Assembly (NCBI GenBank): GCA_011390535.1
Contig: JAABSF010000222.1
Coordinates: 1 to 5,416 of the forward strand
Length of the DNA: 5,416 bases
Source of the DNA: Deltaproteobacteria bacterium
Lineage (GTDB): Bacteria > Myxococcota_A > Polyangia > HGW-17 > SLPX01
Direction: 5' to 3'
Shown here piece after piece: positions 1 to 5,416 of the stretch. Numbering within the stretch: position 1 is the stretch's first letter; each line of letters opens with the position of its first letter. Below the pieces are notes generated by a model. That model was not told the origin of the DNA, did no database searches, and was given only the letters and a program-made list of their open reading frames with translations. A program made the position numbers and the translations under genes.

Positions 1-1702
1 GGAGGAAAGTTCCTATGCCGCGCCCTTGGTAATCAGGACTCACTGTGAACGCCACTTCAGCCATGTTTGTTCCACGATCTAAAAACCAGCGGGCGACACA
101 GACAAAATCTTCAGTGCCCTCTTCGCCTACATAGCCGGCCATCGCAAACTTCTCGTCGTAGTCCAGCAAGACCATGGGTTGCGCTTTTTCATGGGTGAAA
201 GTTTTCTGAGTACCCATGAAACGATAGTAAACATCCGTCTCTCGCAATGTATAAAAAAAGCGGCGCAGCTTGTCTTCGTCTGTGTAACCGATGGGCCTGA
301 AATTGATGGTGATCCCATCATTAGTCTTATAAGTCCAACGGTATCTGTCGGGATAACTGACACCGCCGTCTTTGGGGAGCTTTTGATCTTGGTAGACGTA
401 TTTGTAGCGCTTTGCTTCCTCCAACAGCCACTCACGATAATTAGGGTGTGCTATATTGATTAAGGCAAGCGCTCTCTCCCGGATGTTTTTCCCGTGGAGA
501 TAGGCAATCCCCCATTCAGTGACAACGTAATGAACATCGCCTCTTGTGGTAACAACGCCTGCTCCCGGCGCAAGCAGCGGCACAATCCTGGATACTTCCC
601 CGCCTTTTGCAGTTGAAGGAACAGCGATAATAGGCCTCCCGTTTTTTGAAAGAGCTGCACCACGCATGAAATCAGGTTGCCCACCAAAACCGGAATAAAA
701 CGTGTGTCCCAACGAATCAGAGCAGACTTGCCCTGTTAAATCCAACTCCAAACAAGAGTTAATTGCGACCATATCATCATTTCGGGAAATATTGCGTGGA
801 TCAGAGACGTAGTCTGTTGGATAAAACTCAAACACAGGGTTATTGTCTATAATGTCGTACATCTCTCGAGTGCCGAGACAAAAAGCGGCCACTACCTTTC
901 CGGGATGAAAGGTTTTCTTTCGGTTGTTAATTACACCTTTTTTGTACAACTCCACAACTCCGTCTGAAAACATCTCTGTATGAACACCAATGTCTCGTTT
1001 ATCCGTCAGGTGTTTCAGGACCGCATTTGGAATTGAGCCTATTCCGGCTTGTATAGTGGAACCGTGGGGAACCAGACGTGAGACATAAAAACCGATCCGC
1101 TCGGCAACCTCGTCAAGTGCGGCAGAGTGATATTCAAGTACCGGCTCGTCTTGTTCTATGATGGCATGGAGCTGATCTACATTTACAAAGCTGTCTCCAA
1201 GAGTACGAGGCATGTGCTTATTAACCTGTGCGATAACATAGTCGGCATTTTCCACAGCAGCCTTTACACATTCCACCGACATTCCCAAAGAACAGTTACC
1301 AAAAGCATCGGGTGGGGTTACTTGAACCAACGCAACGTCTATGTGAAGCCTCTTAGATTTAATAATCTTCGGAATCTCGGAAAGAAAAATGGGAGTATAA
1401 TCCGCATCACCCCGGCCTACCGCTTCCCGTGCGGCTTTTCCGATGAAAAAAGTATTCAACCGAAACATTTTCCGGAATTTCTCATCCGTGTACTCTGAGA
1501 CGTTCAAGGAAATCAGATGCAAAATCTCCGCATCCGTAAGATTCTCGGGAAACTTAGTCAGGCTCTTTACCAAATACTGAGGCTCTGCACATCCGGTGCC
1601 TATAAAAATCCGGCGTCCGGGCCTTATCTTCCGGAAAGCTGAGCGAACAGTGCACAGCTTTTTTTCATATTCTTTTTTCTTGGTTTCAAGTCTCCACTCC
1701 AT
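1..1702 (-). CDS. CoA-transferase / acetyl-CoA hydrolase family protein with C-terminal GNAT domain (3' end cut by window)
   Basis: The frame is open from ATG 1702 to the window edge: 567 residues, no stop. Residues 1 to about 440 match the acetyl-CoA hydrolase/transferase family (Cat1, Cat2, 4-hydroxybutyrate CoA-transferase), which moves CoA between acyl-CoA and a free acid such as acetate in the cytoplasm. Visible landmarks are VTPPDAFGNCSLG (about 128-140), GVHTEMFSDG (239-248), whose Glu243 fits the catalytic glutamate that carries the glutamyl-CoA intermediate, and the glycine loop GFGGQPDF (338-345). A linker leads to a second domain from about 466, beginning ITINFRPIGYTDEDKLRRFF and reaching QGRGIG (559-564), the acetyl-CoA pyrophosphate loop of GNAT acetyltransferases. 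A plain transferase would end near 440, so this is a fusion; the last part of GNAT lies outside the window. The start is supported by a strong ribosome binding site. Substrate is not determined; hydrolase activity is a less likely alternative to transferase. Confidence 0.93.
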   Translation of the reverse strand, partial: MEWRLETKKKEYEKKLCTVRSAFRKIRPGRRIFIGTGCAEPQYLVKSLTKFPENLTDAEILHLISLNVSEYTDEKFRKMFRLNTFFIGKAAREAVGRGDADYTPIFLSEIPKIIKSKRLHIDVALVQVTPPDAFGNCSLGMSVECVKAAVENADYVIAQVNKHMPRTLGDSFVNVDQLHAIIEQDEPVLEYHSAALDEVAERIGFYVSRLVPHGSTIQAGIGSIPNAVLKHLTDKRDIGVHTEMFSDGVVELYKKGVINNRKKTFHPGKVVAAFCLGTREMYDIIDNNPVFEFYPTDYVSDPRNISRNDDMVAINSCLELDLTGQVCSDSLGHTFYSGFGGQPDFMRGAALSKNGRPIIAVPSTAKGGEVSRIVPLLAPGAGVVTTRGDVHYVVTEWGIAYLHGKNIRERALALINIAHPNYREWLLEEAKRYKYVYQDQKLPKDGGVSYPDRYRWTYKTNDGITINFRPIGYTDEDKLRRFFYTLRETDVYYRFMGTQKTFTHEKAQPMVLLDYDEKFAMAGYVGEEGTEDFVCVARWFLDRGTNMAEVAFTVSPDYQGRGIGTFL

Positions 1703-1708
1703 TGATAG

Positions 1709-1714
1709 CCTCCT
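1709..1714 (-). promoter_or_regulatory. Ribosome binding site of the CoA-transferase–GNAT gene
   Basis: A perfect AGGAGG on the minus strand lies six bases before the ATG at 1702. It is the strongest Shine-Dalgarno match in the window and fixes the start of the gene. It directly follows a short hairpin (1724-1742), so its accessibility could be affected by leader folding. Confidence 0.85.
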
Positions 1715-1723
1715 AAAGTAAAG

Positions 1724-1742
1724 CGGACCTCATTGAGATCCG
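1724..1742 (-). promoter_or_regulatory. Leader hairpin just upstream of the ribosome binding site
   Basis: On the transcript strand, CGGAUCUC AAU GAGGUCCG forms an eight-pair stem with a three-base loop. Seven pairs are Watson-Crick and one is G-U. The opposite strand would carry an A-C mismatch at that position, so the fold suits minus-strand RNA. Nine bases separate it from the AGGAGG. The bases that follow (CUUUACUUU) are not a clean U-run, so a terminator role is weak; a stabilising or translation-modulating role is inference. Confidence 0.45.
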
Positions 1743-1769
1743 GACAAACATGCTCGCCGGGCCACCGAA

Positions 1770-1789
1770 GCGCTTGCCAGGCAAGGCGC
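1770..1789 (-). repeat. Inverted repeat, bulged hairpin
   Basis: GCGCTTGCC (1770-1778) and GGCAAGGCGC (1780-1789) are complementary except for one unpaired base, 1785. This gives a compact GC-rich stem of up to nine pairs around 1779; the innermost pair must open to form a loop. The sequence match is exact, its function is unknown. Confidence 0.5.
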
Positions 1790-1798
1790 AACTGAGCA

Positions 1799-1844
1799 GC
1801 AGGCGCTGCCTGCGTGCTTTAGTAGGTACGTGAGTAGGCAGCGC
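1799..1844 (-). repeat. Nine-base perfect inverted repeat overlapping a competing short hairpin
   Basis: GCGCTGCCT (1803-1811) is the exact reverse complement of AGGCAGCGC (1836-1844), with 24 bases between. A second perfect pair, GCAGGC (1799-1804) and GCCTGC (1808-1813) around GCT, uses the same left arm, so the two folds cannot coexist. Such alternatives are typical of RNA switches, but also arise in clustered palindromic repeats. Confidence 0.5.
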
Positions 1845-1854
1845 AGCGAGACAC

Positions 1855-1916
1855 CGCGTTCCTGTACAAAAATCAGCAAGCTGAATCTCTACAGGCGCGA
1901 CACCGAGGATGCGCCT
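1855..1916 (-). repeat. Two mutually exclusive hairpins sharing the AGGCGC arm
   Basis: CCTGTA (1861-1866) pairs with TACAGG (1890-1895). The stem extends by CGCG (1855-1858) with CGCG (1896-1899) across a two-base bulge, and it encloses TCAGC/GCTGA (1873-1877 and 1880-1884). The alternative fold pairs AGGCGC (1893-1898) with GCGCCT (1911-1916) and would open the first stem. On the transcript strand the inner TCAGC element is followed by five U residues, which resembles a very weak terminator inside the larger stem. Confidence 0.45.
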
Positions 1917-1938
1917 CTCAGCGCACCGCAGTTAACAC

Positions 1939-1967
1939 AGCATGGCGCGAGATGGATCGGCAGTCAA
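1939..1967 (-). promoter_or_regulatory. Possible sigma-70-type promoter for the CoA-transferase gene
   Basis: On the minus strand TTGACT (1967-1962) matches five of six -35 consensus bases. A 17-base spacer leads to CATGCT (1944-1939), which matches only three of six -10 bases. If used, transcription would start near 1932 and give a leader of about 230 bases containing all the hairpins described. The poor -10 box makes this tentative. Confidence 0.22.
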
Positions 1968-2061
1968 TGTGTGAGTTTTTAGTTTAACGGCCGTCACAAA
2001 TCCTCCCAAAAGCCCTAAAGCTCATTTGATGAAAAATTTCTGTTATGCACAAGCTAAATAA

Positions 2062-4491
2062 TTATCCCTGGATATCAAACATGAGTTTTACGGCCATGGA
2101 TATGGAAGCCAATTTCGAGCGAGCTGAGTCACCCCGAGAGGTCAACACCATGGGCATATCACCACAAAGAATAACACCGGCACATGGTGCCCCGGTCTGT
2201 GTAGTGAGGGTTTTGTAAAGTACATTACCGGCATCGATGTCGGGCATCAACAAAATGTCGGCTGTTCCTCTGATCTTGCCCTTGTAACCTTTCTCTGCGG
2301 CGATGCCGGGATCCATGGCCACATCAAAAGAGAGAGGCCCTTCCACTAAACAATCTTTACGATCAGCAAACTTCTCCGCTATGCGAGCCGCTTCAATGGA
2401 ACTTTCAACGCTTGGATTGACTGATTCTATAGCCGAAATGACGGCTACTTTAGGCTGGGCTACATTCAAGCTTTTTGCAACTTTGAGGGCATTTTCCACA
2501 ATAGCCAATTTCTTTTTTTCGTCGGGATAAGGATTTACCGCCGCATCAGTAACTATCAATAGCTTATTTCGCATGGGGATATCCATAACCACACAATGAG
2601 AAATCAGCTGCCCTTTTTTCAACCTCCCGGAGCTCTTCAAATAGCGAAACACTCCCCGCAAGATCTGGTCCGTCTTCATCCGACCTTTCATCAAGACATC
2701 GACTTCCCCTCTCTCCATCAAATCGGTGGCCGCTTTAACAGGATCTTCAGTGTCTACGATTCTGTAGTTGACACCATCTAAAATCAGGTCGAAATCATAA
2801 GCCATTCTATTTATGGCTTCATAGTCGCCCAAAAGCACGAACTTAGCTATTCTATACCGTCCCTCTTCATTCGCCCGTTTGGCGGCAAGTATCGCGTCTT
2901 CGTTTTCGGCACCCACGATTGCAACGGTGGGATCGAAGCGCTCTTTTACAGTCATATAGGTAGCGTCTATGAGGTCATCGAGGGAAACTATCGGGGTGCC
3001 GGGATTTCGATAGTACAGCTTCCTTTTGAAGATCGGAGTAGAGAAAAACTCCGCCTCCTTTGATCTCTCTCTGGCGATCTTCTCCCTTGTCTCCACATAA
3101 TCTTTTAACGAATCACGTTGGTAGTAAGCTCTTATTACCCCCGCGGCCAATGCGTCATTTTCAACATTTCCAGGCAGCTCCACCATCGCATAACGCCCGT
3201 TAAGATTGTTTCTAATGGCTTGAACAAGCTCCCGAGATCGAGCAAGACTACCGGTGACAGCGACCAGAGGAGCATATCCTGCTTGCCCGGCCAAATTACA
3301 AATCCCCCCGGATACTTTTCGTGCCAAAAAACGAATTAAAAACTGGATCTTCTCACACTGAACCTCACTCGCACCTCGCTTCAAAAAGCTCAAAAGAGCT
3401 CTGAAATCATCGGTGCCGGCCAGCGAGAGCAAGCCACCTTTACGATACACCGCACCCTCCAAATCCTGGAGAGTGAAATCTTGTCGCTTGAGGTGATATA
3501 AAATTCGATCAGTATCCAACTGTCCACAGCGATTGGTAGACGGAACCCCGGAGTATGCATTCACAACTGAAGCAACCCGTCCGTCTCGATGTGCTGCAAG
3601 GGAAATCCCTGCACCAAGATGGGCGGTGATCAAATCCAATTCTTCCGGCTTCTTTCCCAGTATCGATGCCAACAACCGCCAGACAGCTTTGTGATTAAGA
3701 TAGTGCGCCGCTGTGCCGTCTTTGATGACTGCGGAATACCCTGTCAATCGCTCTTCTAAATCAACCTCATCACAGACCACCGGATCGCTGACCGTAAACA
3801 AGAAATCTTTTCCCAAATCTTCGGCAAATCGAGACGCGATCCATATACCCAGATTACTATGATGCTCTATTTTGGCGCTCCTTAGATCATCCAACATCTG
3901 AGGAACAACCTCATAGGTGCCGGAATCAACAGGCTTCATAAACCCACCGCGGCAAGCTATTCCAGCGAAGGACTTTAAATCAATACCTTCTTGGTGAGCC
4001 CAGTTCCGAATTAGCTCACATCGATAGTCAACGCTGTCCGAATCATCCGGAGAGAGATGTAAAATGGCATCATGAATCAACTCGGTCCCCTCATAATAAG
4101 CGACATTGGTGACAGCCATGTGTGGGTTGATGACCAAAAACCGCTTGTCCCCCTTCCTCGCTTCTTGAGCTATCTCATGACCCAAAATCCGCTCTAAAAC
4201 AAACTTCCCTCTTGCGCGATGACTACGTTCGGTCTTCAGTATCTCTGTCAACACCCTGCCCAGTATTTCGTCGGTGGTCTTTGTCCCTCGACTTTCCCAG
4301 AGAGGTGGAACCAAATCATTCAAGGCATTTATTTTGGCGTTTTCAGATTCTCCCTTTAATTCACCAAGCGCTGAGTCCAGCTGCTCACCGGGTTCTCCAA
4401 AGATCCCCGCCAAGCTACGCTCTTTCTCTTCCAACAAAGAAAACGCCTCTTGAACGCTCTCGACGGCGTTGATGAGCTTTTTCGTTTTCAT
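2062..4491 (-). CDS. Fusion protein: helical N-terminal region, degenerate butyrate/acetate-kinase-like domain, phosphate butyryl/acetyltransferase domain
   Basis: This 809-residue protein has three parts. Residues 1-115 are charged, probably helical and not recognised. Residues about 117-457 follow butyrate kinase (ASKHA fold): FLVINP (118-123), CRGG (180-183), HSNLG (211-215), SDPVV (235-239), HLGAGIS (291-297), NRCG (320-323) and VTGS (412-415). Residues about 500-806 match phosphate butyryl/acetyltransferase, which converts acyl-CoA plus phosphate to acyl phosphate plus CoA: VAIVGAENEDAI (523-534), MKGRMKTDQILRGV (601-614), LLIVTDAAVNPYPD (644-657), ADILLMPDIDAGNVLYK (744-760) and VLTSRGDSARSKL (782-794). 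Normally kinase and transferase are separate proteins of about 350 and 300 residues. The kinase half lacks expected catalytic residues: the phosphate loop reads NPHMAVTN (122-129) and Ala450 replaces the metal-site glutamate. The transferase half looks intact. The start lies 7 bases after the synthetase stop, so it is probably cotranscribed and translationally coupled. Acyl preference cannot be read from sequence. Confidence 0.93.
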   Translation of the reverse strand: MKTKKLINAVESVQEAFSLLEEKERSLAGIFGEPGEQLDSALGELKGESENAKINALNDLVPPLWESRGTKTTDEILGRVLTEILKTERSHRARGKFVLERILGHEIAQEARKGDKRFLVINPHMAVTNVAYYEGTELIHDAILHLSPDDSDSVDYRCELIRNWAHQEGIDLKSFAGIACRGGFMKPVDSGTYEVVPQMLDDLRSAKIEHHSNLGIWIASRFAEDLGKDFLFTVSDPVVCDEVDLEERLTGYSAVIKDGTAAHYLNHKAVWRLLASILGKKPEELDLITAHLGAGISLAAHRDGRVASVVNAYSGVPSTNRCGQLDTDRILYHLKRQDFTLQDLEGAVYRKGGLLSLAGTDDFRALLSFLKRGASEVQCEKIQFLIRFLARKVSGGICNLAGQAGYAPLVAVTGSLARSRELVQAIRNNLNGRYAMVELPGNVENDALAAGVIRAYYQRDSLKDYVETREKIARERSKEAEFFSTPIFKRKLYYRNPGTPIVSLDDLIDATYMTVKERFDPTVAIVGAENEDAILAAKRANEEGRYRIAKFVLLGDYEAINRMAYDFDLILDGVNYRIVDTEDPVKAATDLMERGEVDVLMKGRMKTDQILRGVFRYLKSSGRLKKGQLISHCVVMDIPMRNKLLIVTDAAVNPYPDEKKKLAIVENALKVAKSLNVAQPKVAVISAIESVNPSVESSIEAARIAEKFADRKDCLVEGPLSFDVAMDPGIAAEKGYKGKIRGTADILLMPDIDAGNVLYKTLTTQTGAPCAGVILCGDMPMVLTSRGDSARSKLASISMAVKLMFDIQG

Positions 4492-4498
4492 GGCTTAT

Positions 4499-5416
4499 CT
4501 AGTCTCCCTTGCCTTCAATTAGATCTTTTACTGTTTCAGGATTGGCCAAATAACTCAAATCTTCCGCTGAATCAGCATCTCCCGCCGCAATTCGATTTAA
4601 CAAACGCCGGACCACCTTACCGCTCTTGGTTCTTGGCAATCCAGAGGAAATAAAGAAACGCCGCGGCACAAAAGTCTCACCCACACGCTCTCTTAAGTAA
4701 CCTGATAATTCTTTTTCAAACGCAGCCACCTCATTTTCGGACATGCTCCCAGCAGCTGCAGATTCCACCACAAAAGCCACCAGTGAGTCCCCTCCTTCTC
4801 CGGCTACTCCCAGCACCGCCACTTCAACGACCTTTGGATGAGATAGAAGAACAGACTCGACCTCTGAAGTTGATACCGAATGTCCCTGAACCTTTACTAC
4901 GTCATCAAGGCGCCTCATAAACCAAAAAAAGCCATCATCATCTATGCGCATTCCATCATTAGTGGCAAAACATCCCTCAACCCTGTGAAAATAAATCTCC
5001 AAAAACCGATCGTCTTTGTTCCATAAAGTCCTCACCATCGAAGGCCATGAAGAACAAAAAACCAACTGTCCGCTCTCGTTTGGTCTACATTTATCACCAA
5101 AATCACTAACTATTTTGCCCCTCACTCCATAGGCCGGCACCCCTACTGAGCCGGGCCTATCCAGCTCAGGGGAAGGATAAGTATTCAAAAGCGCCATGCC
5201 CGTCTCGTTTTGAATCCACATGTTTATCATTCGCTCTGGAGAAACCACCAATGTTTCGGCTCCAAAACCGGCGAGCCGAGGTGTGAGCATTTCTCCACAG
5301 GAAGCCACTACGTTAAAACGCAGCTTGTGTCCCAGCGCTGAACCACCCAACTCCTCTCTCCAACGAGAGAGCATTCTGGGAGTTGTCAAAAGAGACAGAG
5401 GCCAAAATACATCCAG
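4499..5416 (-). CDS. AMP-forming acetyl/acyl-CoA synthetase, C-terminal half (5' end cut by window)
   Basis: The frame is open from the window edge to TAG at 4499, giving 305 residues; the TTG at 5389 is internal, because in-frame codons LDVFWPLSL precede it. Adenylate-forming acyl-CoA synthetases activate a carboxylic acid with ATP and CoA, releasing AMP and pyrophosphate. In the partial numbering, visible motifs are SCGEML (39-44), NMWIQNETG (65-73; DTWWQTETG in classical Acs), RPGSVGVPAYGV (87-98), SSWPSMVRTLW (122-132), NDGMRIDDDGFFWF (153-166), RRLDDVVKVQGHS (168-180) and the C-terminal LPRTKSGKVVRR (260-271) with catalytic Lys267. Overall layout, including the tail AGDADSAEDLSYLANPETV, follows acetyl-CoA synthetase closely. 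Departures are Ile68 at the acetate-pocket tryptophan and Ser180 where Acs has Arg in GHR, so the substrate may be larger than acetate. For this reason no acs symbol is assigned. It is probably the upstream member of an operon with the kinase–transferase fusion. Confidence 0.92.
   Translation of the reverse strand: MDVFWPLSLLTTPRMLSRWREELGGSALGHKLRFNVVASCGEMLTPRLAGFGAETLVVSPERMINMWIQNETGMALLNTYPSPELDRPGSVGVPAYGVRGKIVSDFGDKCRPNESGQLVFCSSWPSMVRTLWNKDDRFLEIYFHRVEGCFATNDGMRIDDDGFFWFMRRLDDVVKVQGHSVSTSEVESVLLSHPKVVEVAVLGVAGEGGDSLVAFVVESAAAGSMSENEVAAFEKELSGYLRERVGETFVPRRFFISSGLPRTKSGKVVRRLLNRIAAGDADSAEDLSYLANPETVKDLIEGKGD
4504..4508 (-). promoter_or_regulatory. Distant ribosome binding site for the kinase–transferase fusion
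   Basis: GGGAG on the minus strand lies inside the last codons of the synthetase gene, 12 bases before the ATG at 4491. That is longer than usual spacing. With the synthetase TAG only 7 bases before the ATG, reinitiation by terminating ribosomes is likely to contribute. Confidence 0.4.

Larger units (their letters stand above)
1741..1950 (-). repeat. GC-rich intergenic region dense in inverted repeats (structured leader or palindromic repeat element)
   Basis: This covers most of the 360-base gap between the fusion gene and the CoA-transferase gene. No convincing gene was found in it on either strand. Hand counting gives about 61% G+C for 1741-1920, against about 40% for 1981-2040 and 47% for a sampled coding line. 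It carries several perfect inverted repeats of 6 to 9 bases, listed separately, and a direct repeat GACACCG at 1850-1856 and 1899-1905. The abrupt composition change and repeat density fit either a long folded 5' untranslated region or a dispersed REP/MITE-like element. Copy number elsewhere in the genome would tell these apart. Confidence 0.5.

Noticed and set aside
1127..1498. A 123-residue plus-strand open frame.
   Set aside because: It lies wholly antisense to the well-supported CoA-transferase domain, and its translation shows no family resemblance.
1770..1935. Integron attC site, suggested by the clustered inverted repeats and GTTAAC.
   Set aside because: The GTTRRRY and RYYYAAC core sites are not present in the required arrangement, and no integrase or cassette structure is seen.
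1741..1960. tRNA or CRISPR array in the structured gap.
   Set aside because: No cloverleaf with a T-loop GTTCRA motif and acceptor stem was found, and there are no regularly spaced long direct repeats.
1990..2061. Rho-independent terminator after the fusion gene.
   Set aside because: Only a four-base inverted pair (TCAT/ATGA) and the short palindrome ACGGCCGT are present, without a stable stem followed by a U-run.
4212..4653. Two overlapping plus-strand frames of 86 and 67 residues.
   Set aside because: They are antisense to the kinase-like fusion and the end of the synthetase; low-complexity, proline/leucine-rich translations look like shadows.
5387..5389. TTG at 5389 as the synthetase start.
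   Set aside because: The frame continues upstream to the window edge with plausible family sequence, and a start there would remove the N-terminal half of the enzyme.

Overview
The window reads as one minus-strand gene neighbourhood for interconverting short-chain acyl-CoA, acyl phosphate and free carboxylic acid. All three protein genes point the same way. In transcription order (right to left) they are: the C-terminal 305 residues of an AMP-forming acetyl/acyl-CoA synthetase (4499-5416, 5' end outside the window); an 809-residue fusion of an unknown helical N-terminal region, a butyrate/acetate-kinase-like domain and a complete-looking phosphate butyryl/acetyltransferase domain (2062-4491); and a CoA-transferase/acetyl-CoA hydrolase with a C-terminal GNAT acetyltransferase domain (1-1702, 3' end outside the window). 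The first two are 7 bases apart and almost certainly cotranscribed. The third follows after 360 non-coding bases.

The most unusual gene is the fusion. Its transferase half keeps the family landmarks. In its kinase half, the phosphate-binding loop Asn-x-Gly-Ser-x-Ser-x-Lys has become NPHMAVTN, and the C-terminal glutamate expected near the metal site aligns with alanine, while the Arg, His and Asp residues of the acyl-phosphate pocket are kept. A kinase that has lost phosphoryl transfer, or been repurposed, tethered to a working phosphotransacylase is the best candidate here for something undescribed. The neighbouring synthetase also departs from canonical Acs at the acetate-pocket tryptophan and at an adenylate-site arginine, which suggests a larger acyl substrate than acetate. 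The GNAT-fused CoA transferase lies near a synthetase that keeps the C-terminal SGK lysine, the classic target of regulatory acetylation.

The gap at 1703-2061 is not featureless. About 1741-1920 is roughly 60% G+C by hand count, against about 47% in a sampled coding line, and is packed with inverted repeats. Two pairs of these hairpins are mutually exclusive. It is either a structured 5' leader of the CoA-transferase gene or an intergenic palindromic repeat element. A further hairpin sits directly upstream of a strong AGGAGG ribosome binding site.

The gene content suggests an anaerobic bacterium that handles short-chain fatty acids. A syntrophic or sulfate-reducing Desulfobacterota lineage would fit, but this is an inference from gene types and moderate G+C, not from a marker gene. 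No tRNA, rRNA, CRISPR array or transposase was seen.
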